The position numbers were made by a program, and so were the translations under genes. Below the pieces are notes generated by a model. It was not told the origin of the DNA, searched no databases, and saw nothing but the letters and a program-made list of their open reading frames with translations. Below, one piece after another: positions 15,515 through 23,750 of a stretch of DNA of 46,245 nt; the first letter of the stretch is position 1; each line of letters opens with the position of its first letter. The stretch comes from Halocynthiibacter namhaensis (lineage in GTDB: Bacteria > Pseudomonadota > Alphaproteobacteria > Rhodobacterales > Rhodobacteraceae), in the NCBI RefSeq assembly GCF_000812685.1, contig NZ_JWIF01000023.1:1-46245 (forward strand), in the 5' to 3' direction.

Positions 15515-18370
15515 TTACTCTTCTTCAGCGTAGTCTTCCATCGGAGGACATGTGCAGATCAAGTTCCGGTCGCCGTACACGTTGTCGACACGGTTCACAG
15601 GGGACCAATATTTGTCCACACGGAAAGCACCCGCAGGGAAGCAAGCCTGTTCGCGTGAATATGGACGATCCCATTCACCCACCAGATCTTCAACAGTATG
15701 CGGCGCGTTTTTCAGCGGGTTGTTCTCCGCATCAGATTTGCCGCTTTCAATGTCACGCACTTCACTGCGAATATCTTTCATCGCAGCGATAAAGCGGTCG
15801 ATCTCGGCTTTTGGTTCAGATTCTGTTGGCTCAACCATCAGCGTACCAGCAACAGGCCAGGACATGGTCGGCGCGTGGAAACCGTTATCGATCAAACGCT
15901 TAGCGATATCATCCACGGTTACATGCGCGCTTTCGTCAAGCGGGCGTGTATCAAGGATACATTCATGCGCCACACGACCATTCTCGGCTGAATACAGGAT
16001 GTCATAATCATCCTTCAGACTTGCTGCGATATAGTTCGCGTTCAGGATCGCAACCTTGGTTGCTTGGGTCAGGCCTGCGCCGCCCATCAACAAGATATAG
16101 GCCCAAGACACGGGAAGGATCGAAGGTGATCCAAATGGTGCCGCTGAAACCGGACCAACAGCGCCCGCATATTCAGGGTGCCCAGGAAGATGCGCGATCA
16201 GGTGTGATTTCACACCAATCGGACCCATGCCTGGCCCACCACCACCGTGTGGAATGCAGAAGGTTTTGTGCAGGTTAAGGTGGCTTACGTCACCGCCTAC
16301 GTCCCCTGGACGCGCAAGACCAACCATAGCGTTCATATTCGCGCCATCGATGTAAACTTGGCCGCCGTGATCATGGGTGATCTGGCAGATTTCTTGTACG
16401 GTTTCCTCAAACACACCATGCGTGGATGGGTATGTGATCATACAAGCCGCAAGGCTGTCAGAGTGCTTTTCCGCTTTCGCGCGGAAATCCGCAACGTCAA
16501 TGTTACCCTTATCGTCAACCAAAACCGGTACAACTTTCCAGCCAACCATTTGGGCGGATGCTGGGTTTGTACCATGGGCAGAGGTTGGGATCAGACAAAC
16601 ATTACGTGCGCCTTCACCGTTTGCCTTGTGGTAACCACGGATGGTCAAAAGACCCGCATATTCACCCTGCGCACCAGAGTTTGGCTGCTGTGAAATCGCA
16701 TCATACCCTGTGATTTGGCACAGTTTATCATTCAAGTCTGAAATCATCTCGGAATAACCAAGCGCTTGATCAGCCGGCACAAATGGGTGCAGGTCGCCAA
16801 ATTCAGGCCAAGTTACAGGGATCATCTCAACCGTCGCGTTCAGCTTCATTGTACAGGACCCAAGTGGGATCATTGAACGATCAAGCGCGAGGTCACGGTC
16901 AGCCAGACGACGCATGTAACGTGTGATTTCTGCTTCAGCCCGGTTCATGTGGAAGATCGGGTGTGTCAGATATTCAGTTTCACGCAGCATTGAGTCTGGC
17001 AAACGATATTCGCGGTTCGCTTTGCTGTCGTCCTTTTTGTCGATGCCAAAAGCACGCCAAACAGCCTCGATGGTTTCTGGACGGGTTTGTTCATCCAGGG
17101 AAATACCAACACGATCTTCGCCCACTTTACGCAGGTTCACGCCATTGTTGACAGCCGCTTGCATGACAACGCCTTGCAAAGAGCCAACTTCAACGGTGAT
17201 CGTGTCGAAGAACACTTCTGGTGCCACGTTAAAGCCTGCTTCTTCCAGACCTTTCGCCAGACGGGATGTCTTACGGTGCACGGATTGTGCAATCGCTTTG
17301 ATGCCGTCAGGGCCGTGATACACAGCGTACATGGACGCGATAACAGCCAGCAGAGCCTGCGCTGTACAAACGTTAGAGTTCGCCTTTTCACGACGGATGT
17401 GCTGTTCACGAGTTTGCAGCGCCAGACGCATGGCTTTGTTGCCACGACTATCAATGGACACACCGATGATACGGCCTGGCATGGAACGTTTCAGCTTGTC
17501 ATTGGTCGCCATGTAAGCAGCGTGTGGGCCACCGTATCCCATTGGAACGCCGAAACGCTGGGTGGAACCGATGGCGATATCTGCGCCCATTTCACCAGGT
17601 GATTTCAGCAATGCCAGCGACAGGATGTCAGCCGCAACAACCGCGATTGCTTTGTGCTCATGCAGGGCCGCGATTTGTGCAGTGAAATCACGCACATGAC
17701 CGTTGGTGCCAGGGTATTGGAAGATCGCACCAAAGTGTGCGCCAGCTTCCATATCCGCAGGATCCGCAACAGTCACGTCAATGCCCAGAGGCTCCGCACG
17801 TGTCTTGATCACGGCGATGGTCTGTGGGTGACAGAATTTGTCCACAAAGAACGAAGCGGCGTTTGACTTGGATTTGCCCGCGCGTTTCGCCATTGCCATG
17901 GCTTCAGCCGCTGCGGTCGCTTCGTCCAGCAAAGATGCGTTTGCAATTTCAAGGCCTGTGAAATCAGACACCATGGTCTGGAAGTTCAACAGCGCTTCAA
18001 GGCGGCCTTGAGAAATCTCAGGTTGGTAAGGCGTATAGGCCGTGTACCAAGCAGGGTTTTCCAGAATGTTACGCAGGATCGGCGCAGGTGTGGTTGTGCC
18101 GTGGTAACCCTGACCAATCAAGGACGTCAGAACTTTATTTTTCTTCGCAATTTTCTTCATGTGATGGAGCGCGTCACGCTCAGACATCGCATCACCCCAA
18201 TCAAGCGCCGCTTTCTGGCGGATCGCTGCTGGAACGGTGTCGTCGATCAGTTCATCAAGGGTTGTATACCCGATGACCTTCAACATCTCCGCCATTTCCT
18301 GCGGGGCTGGCCCGATGTGGCGACGGTTGGCGAAGTCATAGGCTTCGTAGTCAGTAAGCTTGAATGACAT
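15515..18370 (-). CDS. gcvP: Glycine dehydrogenase (decarboxylating), P protein
   Basis: The PLP enzyme of the glycine cleavage system: decarboxylates glycine and passes the aminomethyl group to the lipoyl arm of GcvH. The 951-residue single chain has both halves (the usual length of the fused form). Visible: N-terminal [18 protein letters not shown], the half-I segment with [20 protein letters not shown], and in half II the PLP lysine in [21 protein letters not shown] with its glycine-rich loop. It ends with a typical EDYAEEE-type tail. Last gene of gcvT-gcvH-gcvP. A 74-base spacer with a strong hairpin separates it from gcvH, so its expression may differ from that of gcvT and gcvH. Confidence 0.97.
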   Translation of the reverse strand: MSFKLTDYEAYDFANRRHIGPAPQEMAEMLKVIGYTTLDELIDDTVPAAIRQKAALDWGDAMSERDALHHMKKIAKKNKVLTSLIGQGYHGTTTPAPILRNILENPAWYTAYTPYQPEISQGRLEALLNFQTMVSDFTGLEIANASLLDEATAAAEAMAMAKRAGKSKSNAASFFVDKFCHPQTIAVIKTRAEPLGIDVTVADPADMEAGAHFGAIFQYPGTNGHVRDFTAQIAALHEHKAIAVVAADILSLALLKSPGEMGADIAIGSTQRFGVPMGYGGPHAAYMATNDKLKRSMPGRIIGVSIDSRGNKAMRLALQTREQHIRREKANSNVCTAQALLAVIASMYAVYHGPDGIKAIAQSVHRKTSRLAKGLEEAGFNVAPEVFFDTITVEVGSLQGVVMQAAVNNGVNLRKVGEDRVGISLDEQTRPETIEAVWRAFGIDKKDDSKANREYRLPDSMLRETEYLTHPIFHMNRAEAEITRYMRRLADRDLALDRSMIPLGSCTMKLNATVEMIPVTWPEFGDLHPFVPADQALGYSEMISDLNDKLCQITGYDAISQQPNSGAQGEYAGLLTIRGYHKANGEGARNVCLIPTSAHGTNPASAQMVGWKVVPVLVDDKGNIDVADFRAKAEKHSDSLAACMITYPSTHGVFEETVQEICQITHDHGGQVYIDGANMNAMVGLARPGDVGGDVSHLNLHKTFCIPHGGGGPGMGPIGVKSHLIAHLPGHPEYAGAVGPVSAAPFGSPSILPVSWAYILLMGGAGLTQATKVAILNANYIAASLKDDYDILYSAENGRVAHECILDTRPLDESAHVTVDDIAKRLIDNGFHAPTMSWPVAGTLMVEPTESEPKAEIDRFIAAMKDIRSEVRDIESGKSDAENNPLKNAPHTVEDLVGEWDRPYSREQACFPAGAFRVDKYWSPVNRVDNVYGDRNLICTCPPMEDYAEEE

Positions 18371-18400
18371 GTAATTTCCCCCTGGGGCAGGCTGTGCAGC

Positions 18401-18431
18401 AATATCCGGCCAGGGGATCTGGCCGGATATT
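18401..18431 (-). promoter_or_regulatory. 12-bp hairpin between gcvH and gcvP
   Basis: AATATCCGGCCA (18401-18412) and TGGCCGGATATT (18420-18431) form a perfect 12-bp stem with a seven-base loop inside the gcv operon. On the transcribed strand it lies 13 bases after the gcvH stop and is not followed by a U tract. It may act as an mRNA-processing or 3'-stabilising element that sets the ratio of H to P protein, or as a partial terminator. Confidence 0.6.
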
Positions 18432-18444
18432 TGTTATTTTCAGA

Positions 18445-18810
18445 TTAACCGATGAAGGATTTGTAATCCGCTTCTGACATCAGGTCATCAACCTGTGACA
18501 AGTCAGACATTTTCACTTTGTAGATCCAAGCGTCGCCTTCTGGGCTTTCGTTCAGCGCAGCAGGGTTGCCTTCCAGCATCTCGTTGGCTTCAACGATGGT
18601 GCCATCTACGGGTGCGTAGATTTCGGAAGCGGCTTTAACAGATTCGATCACGCCGATCTCGTCGCCTTTTTCGAACTCGTCGTCTGCATCTTTTTGCTCA
18701 ACGAACACAACTTCACCAAGTTGCTCTGCAGCGTGTGCAGTGATACCGATTGTGGCGATATCACCTTCAACGGCAATCCATTCGTGGTCTTCTGAATAAT
18801 AGGTGGACAT
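18445..18810 (-). CDS. gcvH: Glycine cleavage system H protein
   Basis: Lipoylated carrier that shuttles the aminomethyl intermediate between GcvP, GcvT and dihydrolipoyl dehydrogenase. The 121 residues match the family closely: YYSEDHEWIAVEG at 4-16 and the lipoylation site VIESVKAASE with Lys59. It lies between gcvT (27-base spacer) and gcvP. The acidic C-terminal half with SDLSQVDDLMSEADYKSFIG-type ending is usual. Confidence 0.97.
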   Translation of the reverse strand: MSTYYSEDHEWIAVEGDIATIGITAHAAEQLGEVVFVEQKDADDEFEKGDEIGVIESVKAASEIYAPVDGTIVEANEMLEGNPAALNESPEGDAWIYKVKMSDLSQVDDLMSEADYKSFIG

Positions 18811-18837
18811 TTTACTTATCTCCCGATGTTAACGCTG

Positions 18838-19932
18838 TCAGCGCTTATAGTTTTGCTGCACAAATGGCAGTTTGACAATCTCTGCGGGCTGAGTTTTCCC
18901 GCGGATGACCAGATTTACCTTCTCGCCGGCCTCTCCGTGACCTTTTGAGACGTAACCCATAGCAACCGGACCACCCACTGTTGGGCCAAAGCTGCCGGAT
19001 GTGATGGCACCGATGGTGTTGCCCTCAACGCATTGCACTTCGACGCCAGCACGCGCAGGGGCACGACCTTCTGGTTTGATACCAACCAACAGTTTCGCAG
19101 GACCTTCTGCCAATTCACGTTGAATGCGGTCCGCACCAGGGAAGCCGCCTTCTTCTTTGCGACGCTTCTGCATCGCCCAAGTCAGGTTGCCTTCCACAGG
19201 CGAAGTTTCGCCATTGATGTCATTTCCATACAGACACAGGCCAGATTCCAGACGCAGACTGTCACGGGCTCCAAGGCCAGAGACATCACAATCGTCATTT
19301 TCAAGGAACAGGCGTGTCAGGCGAACCGCGTCGCCTTCTGGGATGGAAATTTCATAACCATCTTCGCCGGTGTAACCCAGACGTGAAATGCGACATGATA
19401 CACCATCAATGTCAGCCACGGTTGTCGCCATGAAGGTCAGTTCCGCTGCTTCTGGGCAATGCGCCGCAACAACTGCTTCGGCTTTTGGGCCCTGCACCGC
19501 GATCAGCGCGCGATCGGTAATCTCACGCACTTCAATACCTTCAAGGTTTGCGCGCATGTGTGGGATATCTTGGTCACGCATAGACGCGTTCACAACAAGA
19601 TAGATGAAATCACCAGCGTTGGACACGATCAGGTCATCCATAATGCCGCCAGTTTCATTGGTGAAGAAACCGTAACGACATTTGCCAGGCTTCAGTGTGG
19701 TGAAGGCTTGTGGGCAAAGCGCTTCTAGCTTTTCAGCGGCACCCTCACCATGCAGTTCAACCTGCGCCATGTGGGACACGTCAAAAATCGCAGCTTTCTC
19801 GCGGCATTGGTTGTGTTCACCCATGATGCCCAGCGGGTATTGCACAGGCATTTCCCAGCCCGCGAAGTCTACCATTTTTCCGCCAAGTTCGACGTGAAGA
19901 TCATAAAGCGGTGTGCGGCGTGGCTCAGTCAT
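18838..19932 (-). CDS. gcvT: Glycine cleavage system T protein (aminomethyltransferase)
   Basis: Transfers the methylene group from aminomethyl-lipoyl GcvH to tetrahydrofolate and releases ammonia. 364 residues with the GcvT fold: RRTPLYDLHVELGGKMVDF at the N-terminus, ALIAVQGPKA, RLGYTGEDGYEI with the conserved Tyr-Thr-Gly-Glu near 186-192, and the C-terminal barrel GPTVGGPVAMGYV. First gene of the operon; the minus-strand leader of about 50 bases upstream of the ATG contains GGGAGAAG as the ribosome binding site. Two TTTCCC-type palindromes lie 50-90 bases upstream, so the XRE-cupin protein encoded divergently is the likely regulator. Confidence 0.96.
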   Translation of the reverse strand: MTEPRRTPLYDLHVELGGKMVDFAGWEMPVQYPLGIMGEHNQCREKAAIFDVSHMAQVELHGEGAAEKLEALCPQAFTTLKPGKCRYGFFTNETGGIMDDLIVSNAGDFIYLVVNASMRDQDIPHMRANLEGIEVREITDRALIAVQGPKAEAVVAAHCPEAAELTFMATTVADIDGVSCRISRLGYTGEDGYEISIPEGDAVRLTRLFLENDDCDVSGLGARDSLRLESGLCLYGNDINGETSPVEGNLTWAMQKRRKEEGGFPGADRIQRELAEGPAKLLVGIKPEGRAPARAGVEVQCVEGNTIGAITSGSFGPTVGGPVAMGYVSKGHGEAGEKVNLVIRGKTQPAEIVKLPFVQQNYKR

Positions 19933-19983
19933 ACTCTGCTTCTCCCTGAATGCGCAGGTCTTGCCCGCGCGGTGTTTCCAGTA

Positions 19984-20019
19984 TTTCCCCTATAAGGGAA
20001 AAAATTTCCCCTTAAGGAA
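19984..20019. promoter_or_regulatory. Tandem candidate operators between gcvT and the XRE-cupin gene
   Basis: Site 1: TTTCCC (19984-19989), spacer CTATAA, GGGAAA (19996-20001), a perfect 6-bp inverted repeat. Site 2: TTTCCCCTTAAGGAA (20005-20019), a degenerate copy of site 1. The starts are 21 bp apart, two helical turns, so both sites lie on the same DNA face. They are the best candidates for binding of the divergently encoded regulator and would control gcvT and perhaps the regulator gene. Confidence 0.6.
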
Positions 20020-20048
20020 CTTTTTCTGATTAGACTCATTTAAAGTGC

Positions 20049-20076
20049 AAATCAATACCTCATTCTGTATTGATTT
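20049..20076. promoter_or_regulatory. 10-bp inverted repeat upstream of the XRE-cupin gene
   Basis: AAATCAATAC (20049-20058) and GTATTGATTT (20067-20076) form a perfect inverted repeat around an eight-base centre, 32 bases before the regulator's ATG. Its sequence differs from the TTTCCC sites, so it could be a separate operator, a leader hairpin, or part of the regulator's own promoter. Confidence 0.5.
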
Positions 20077-20108
20077 CCTGCACGCGGTTTTGTGAAAAGG
20101 ACGCCCAA

Positions 20109-20726
20109 ATGGCCGAAATGGAAGATATTCAGCCCCTACGTGGCTTGGAAGCGGCTGAAATTGCCCAAGACAGCGCAGGTCTTGCACGTCTTATCCGTGA
20201 AACACGGCGCACGCGCGGCTGGACCTTAGAGGAAACGGCGAAACGTGCGGGAATCGGTCGATCCACACTGTCTAAGATCGAAAACGATCAAACCCGCGCA
20301 GGCTTTGATATCATTCGTCGCCTCACCGAGGCATTGGATCTGCAGACCCCGCAACTGTTTGTCCAAAGCAAATCCCGTGAAATCGCCGGTCGCCGCGATG
20401 TGACACGCAAAGATCACGGCGAAATGCGGAAAACCGAAACCTATGAACATGAATTATTGTGCACAGAAATCACCAGCAAATCCATGCTGCCCTATCTATC
20501 GCGTATCCGCGCCCGTGACATGTCGCAGTTCGGAGAATGGGTGCGCCATCGCGGCGAAGAATTCATGTATGTGCTGGAAGGCGACGTCGAATTGCACACC
20601 GAACACTACCGCCCGCTACGCCTAGGCACCGGCGATTCCGTTTATTATGACGCCTCAATGGGCCATTGCTGTGTTTCCGTCAGCGAAGAAGACGCGCTGG
20701 TCTTGTGGGTTTCGCAGGATATGTGA
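20109..20726 (+). CDS. XRE family regulator with C-terminal cupin domain
   Basis: 205 residues: an N-terminal XRE helix-turn-helix (about 20-75; RTRGWTLEETAKRAGIGRSTLSKIEND) and a C-terminal cupin-2 domain (about 130-200; GEEFMYVLEGDVELHTE, GDSVYYDASMGHCCVSV). The cupin is expected to sense a small ligand. The ATG at 20109 has AAGGA seven bases upstream; a TTG at 20070 in the same frame falls inside an inverted repeat and is unlikely. It is divergent from gcvT with palindromes between, so control of glycine cleavage and of itself is inferred. Many XRE-cupin proteins regulate amino-acid or polyamine catabolism. Confidence 0.88.
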   Translation: MAEMEDIQPLRGLEAAEIAQDSAGLARLIRETRRTRGWTLEETAKRAGIGRSTLSKIENDQTRAGFDIIRRLTEALDLQTPQLFVQSKSREIAGRRDVTRKDHGEMRKTETYEHELLCTEITSKSMLPYLSRIRARDMSQFGEWVRHRGEEFMYVLEGDVELHTEHYRPLRLGTGDSVYYDASMGHCCVSVSEEDALVLWVSQDM

Positions 20727-20743
20727 TCGCTTCATCAATAGAT

Positions 20744-20775
20744 AAAAAAAGGGCGCCCGAAGTGATCCGGACGCC
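20744..20775 (-). terminator. Rho-independent terminator of the peptidoglycan-binding gene
   Basis: GGCGCCCG (20752-20759) pairs with CGGACGCC (20768-20775) with one mismatch. On the minus strand the stem is followed by a run of seven T (20744-20750), so it fits the gene ending at 20801. It may also stop + strand transcription from the XRE gene. Confidence 0.7.
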
Positions 20776-20800
20776 TGTTATCAATTGTTGTAATTAGGTT

Positions 20801-21346
20801 TTAAGAGAACAAACCAGTGACTTTGCCCCAAACGGATGTCTCTGCTTCTGGTTCAGTTCCGGCGGCTACAACGTCACCACCATCAAATTCTGGCAGGGCT
20901 TCGCCCTCAAAGTGCTCTTCATCGGCTTGAACGACAGCTTTTTCCACCACTTCAGGGGTAAAGATCGCCAGAAGCCCCAGCATTTTGGACAGGGTCCCAG
21001 GACCCGCCATGCCATCAACCGCCACGCCATTTGCCGCCTGAAATTCTTCTACGGCTTTCTTTGTGCCCGCACCAAAGTGGCCGTCTGCACCAATTCCAAG
21101 ACATTCCTGCATATTTTTGACCATCTTACCACGTGATCCGACGCGCAGAAGAATCAGCTCTGGCAGGCCCATTTCTGCAAATGTGTCTGGCCCAGCGATG
21201 CCATCAACCGCCAAGCCGTTCGCTTGCTGGAATTCTTTCAAGGCTTTCTCGGTGCCGCCACCAAAGTCGCCGTCAGCCGCAACGCCCAATTTTTCTTGCA
21301 AGCGTTTTACAGGTGCGCCTTTGAGGCCACGTTTCAGAATAGACAT
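20801..21346 (-). CDS. Protein with two peptidoglycan-binding domains
   Basis: 181 residues without a visible signal peptide. Two PG_binding_1-type repeats occur at about 5-60 (VKRLQEKLGVAADGDFGGGT, ALKEFQQANGLAVDGIAGPDT) and 66-125 (MVKNMQECLGIGADGHFGAGT, AVEEFQAANGVAVDGMAGPGT), followed by an acidic, low-complexity tail. There is no catalytic domain, so it is not an endolysin or amidase on its own. Without a signal peptide its access to the cell wall is unclear. Monocistronic by layout, with its own terminator. Confidence 0.82.
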   Translation of the reverse strand: MSILKRGLKGAPVKRLQEKLGVAADGDFGGGTEKALKEFQQANGLAVDGIAGPDTFAEMGLPELILLRVGSRGKMVKNMQECLGIGADGHFGAGTKKAVEEFQAANGVAVDGMAGPGTLSKMLGLLAIFTPEVVEKAVVQADEEHFEGEALPEFDGGDVVAAGTEPEAETSVWGKVTGLFS

Positions 21347-21444
21347 AGTTAATAAACTCCAGATTTCACATGTCCGGAGGATAACCAGTTTCGATTCGCG
21401 TGTCTAACAATTGCACCGCAATCAGTAGCATTTCGCGGATAAAT

Positions 21445-22317
21445 CTATTCGGCGCTGGCGCGAATGATCGACCCAGCGCCGTGATCTGTGAACAGCTCAA
21501 GCAAACAGGCATTCGGTGCCCGTCCATCCAAAATCACCGCAGCGCGAACACCACCAGAAATCGCATCAAGGCAAGTTTCCGTTTTGGGGATCATCCCACC
21601 TTTGATCACACCATCCGCGGTCATCTGACGGATATGTTCAACGGTCAATTCGGTCACGACCTCGCCCGACGCATCACGGACGCCATCCACATCGGTCAGC
21701 AACAACAGGCGATCTGCCTCAAGTGCAGCCGCAATCGCGCCCGCAGCCGTGTCACCATTGATGTTCAATGTCGCGCCATCACGGCCGACGCCAAGCGGTG
21801 CAATCACAGGAATCGTGTCCGCATCAAACAGGGTTTGTAAAACGGCAGTGTCGACCTCAGCCGGCGTGCCAACAAGGCCCAACACAGGGTCTGTCACATC
21901 GCAGGTGATCAGATGCGCGTCTTTGCCGGAAAGCCCGACAGCCCGCCCACCTTCGGCATTGATCGCTTGGGTTATTTTCTTATTCACACGTCCCGACAGA
22001 ACCATCTCAACCACTTCAATCGTGGCTTCATCCGTCACACGTTTACCATTCACAAACTCAGATTTAATATCAAGTTTACCCAACATCTCGTTGATCATCG
22101 GACCACCGCCATGCACGATCACGGGGTTCAAGCCAACTTGCTGCATCAGAACAACGTCACGCGCGAACGTCGCAATCGCTTCGTCGTTGCCCATCGCGTG
22201 GCCACCCATTTTGATCACAACAATCGCGCCGTCATATCGCTGCAGATAGGGCAGAGCTTTTGACAGAGTGCGGGCAGTGGCGATCCAGTCCTGGTTCATG
22301 GCGTCTTGCTTCTTCAT
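21445..22317 (-). CDS. argB: Acetylglutamate kinase
   Basis: Phosphorylates N-acetyl-L-glutamate in arginine biosynthesis. 290 residues of the amino-acid kinase fold: [11 protein letters not shown] near 33-43, [10 protein letters not shown] near 65-74, NGKRVTD near 88, [12 protein letters not shown] near 184-195 and the ATP-site LLLTDVDGV near 205. The residues read as the arginine-sensitive, long N-terminal helix type ([17 protein letters not shown]). It closes the rpmH-yidC-engB cluster, the order found in other Rhodobacteraceae, 27 bases after engB. Confidence 0.96.
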   Translation of the reverse strand: MKKQDAMNQDWIATARTLSKALPYLQRYDGAIVVIKMGGHAMGNDEAIATFARDVVLMQQVGLNPVIVHGGGPMINEMLGKLDIKSEFVNGKRVTDEATIEVVEMVLSGRVNKKITQAINAEGGRAVGLSGKDAHLITCDVTDPVLGLVGTPAEVDTAVLQTLFDADTIPVIAPLGVGRDGATLNINGDTAAGAIAAALEADRLLLLTDVDGVRDASGEVVTELTVEHIRQMTADGVIKGGMIPKTETCLDAISGGVRAAVILDGRAPNACLLELFTDHGAGSIIRASAE

Positions 22318-22344
22318 CTTGTTACCTGGTAAATTTTGACCCGA

Positions 22345-22998
22345 TCAGGTCAGCGTGGCAATGATACTGCGCAGGGTTTCAATCCCATCGCCCTTTTCAG
22401 AACTGGTCATAACGATCTCAGGGAAGGCTGCGGGATGTTTTTGCAATTCTTTGCGCGTTTGATCTAGGTTCTTCTGGCGATCTGCGACGCTAACTTTATC
22501 CATTTTCGTCATCACGACCTGAAACGCCACAGCAGATCGGTCCAACAATGACATGATTTCATGGTCGACCGGTTTCACACCATGGCGCGTATCAACCAAT
22601 ACGAACGCCCTGCGCAATGTTGCACGTCCGGAAAGATAACGCTTCAACAAACGTTGCCATTTCTCAACCACTGGCAATGGTGCATTCGCGAAGCCATAAC
22701 CAGGAAGGTCGACCAGATAATGACTGTCTTCACCCGCGCAGAAATAGTTGATTTCCTGGGTACGGCCTGGTGTATTAGATGCACGTGCCAGCGCCTTGCG
22801 CCCGGTCAACGCATTGATCAAACTTGATTTTCCAACGTTTGAACGCCCTGCAAAACACACTTCTAAGCGGTCGTCCGGCGGCATTCCATCCATCGCAACC
22901 ACACCTTTTAGAAAGGTGGTTTCGCCAGCAAATAACATGCGGCCTTTTTCACGTGTGAAGTCATCAGGTTCTTCGGCCAGCGGGAATTTCACTTCCAT
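22345..22998 (-). CDS. engB: Ribosome biogenesis GTP-binding protein EngB (YihA/YsxC)
   Basis: An essential-type TRAFAC GTPase acting in 50S ribosome assembly. 217 residues with G1 GRSNVGKSS (about 51-59), the G2 region NTPGRTQ, G3 DLPGYGFA and G4 MTKMDKV, then G5-like TSSEKGDG. An N-terminal extension of about 40 residues is usual in alphaproteobacteria. Its ATG overlaps the stop of the MOSC gene by one base, so the two are translationally coupled. Confidence 0.95.
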   Translation of the reverse strand: MEVKFPLAEEPDDFTREKGRMLFAGETTFLKGVVAMDGMPPDDRLEVCFAGRSNVGKSSLINALTGRKALARASNTPGRTQEINYFCAGEDSHYLVDLPGYGFANAPLPVVEKWQRLLKRYLSGRATLRRAFVLVDTRHGVKPVDHEIMSLLDRSAVAFQVVMTKMDKVSVADRQKNLDQTRKELQKHPAAFPEIVMTSSEKGDGIETLRSIIATLT

Positions 22999-23750
22999 CA
23001 GAGCACCTCAACTTTGTCATCGACGGTGATTTCACCGGCTTTTGTTACCACCGCATGCACACCCATTTCTTGGATGTCCCATCCGCGTTTTAATGCACCC
23101 AAAGTGTCCGCGTCACGTTCACCAGTCTCGGGATTTGCTTCTGTCATACGACAACGGGTTATTTCTTTGCGAATATAAAACTCTGTGCTCCCGATGCGGA
23201 TGTTTTTGCCAACCCAACTGCGTTCTTCCCAAGGGTCAAGCCCCGCGACCAGCATGTTCCCGCGCCAACGCAAAGGCGAAATACCCTGCCCAAGCCCTGC
23301 CCCAATCGCATCATTGCTGGCAAGATTGATCAGGGACAACGATACAGTTTGGCTGTCCGTCATCGCGTTCTGCGCCTTAATGATCGCCACTGGCTTTGGT
23401 CGTCCATCCGGCGTTAGGTCCTGTAACCAGCCAATCAACCGCGCTTGGTCATTCGCATCATCCGGGTTCACCGTGATCCCAGGCTTTTGCGGATGTGTCA
23501 ACGTCAGCGTCTGACTGGCTTGATCAACTTTGCATTCCAAGGCCTGCAAAAGCGGTGCCGACGCCCCACGTGAAAAATTGGGGCAGCGATGCCAGCCATC
23601 TTCACTTGGGGACAGTTTCGCATTTGCATGCGCCACAGCCCAGAGACGATCCAACGGTAACGCGCGACTGGGATCCAGCCGCGCGCTTACGATGGCTTCA
23701 CGCCCATGCGCCTTAATTGGATGGCGCCAAATCTGGGCGAGTGTTCCCAT
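22998..23750 (-). CDS. MOSC domain protein
   Basis: 250 residues of the MOSC type with N-terminal beta-barrel segment (GTLAQIWRHPIKAHGRE, LPLDRLWAV) and a C-terminal MOSC core holding the conserved cysteine in ITRCRMTEANPETGERD (about 203-219). MOSC domains bind molybdenum cofactor-linked sulfur and occur in MoCo sulfurases and mARC-like reductases; the substrate here is unknown. It overlaps yidC and engB by one base on each side, the usual place in Rhodobacteraceae. Confidence 0.87.
   Translation of the reverse strand: MGTLAQIWRHPIKAHGREAIVSARLDPSRALPLDRLWAVAHANAKLSPSEDGWHRCPNFSRGASAPLLQALECKVDQASQTLTLTHPQKPGITVNPDDANDQARLIGWLQDLTPDGRPKPVAIIKAQNAMTDSQTVSLSLINLASNDAIGAGLGQGISPLRWRGNMLVAGLDPWEERSWVGKNIRIGSTEFYIRKEITRCRMTEANPETGERDADTLGALKRGWDIQEMGVHAVVTKAGEITVDDKVEVL

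Noticed and set aside
15515-18370. Several plus-strand open frames opposite gcvP
   Set aside because: They are long only because of codon bias on the opposite strand; no ribosome binding site or family match was seen.
19933-20048. Glycine riboswitch in the gcvT leader
   Set aside because: The leader before gcvT is short and lacks the conserved tandem aptamer architecture; palindromes for a protein regulator explain the region better.
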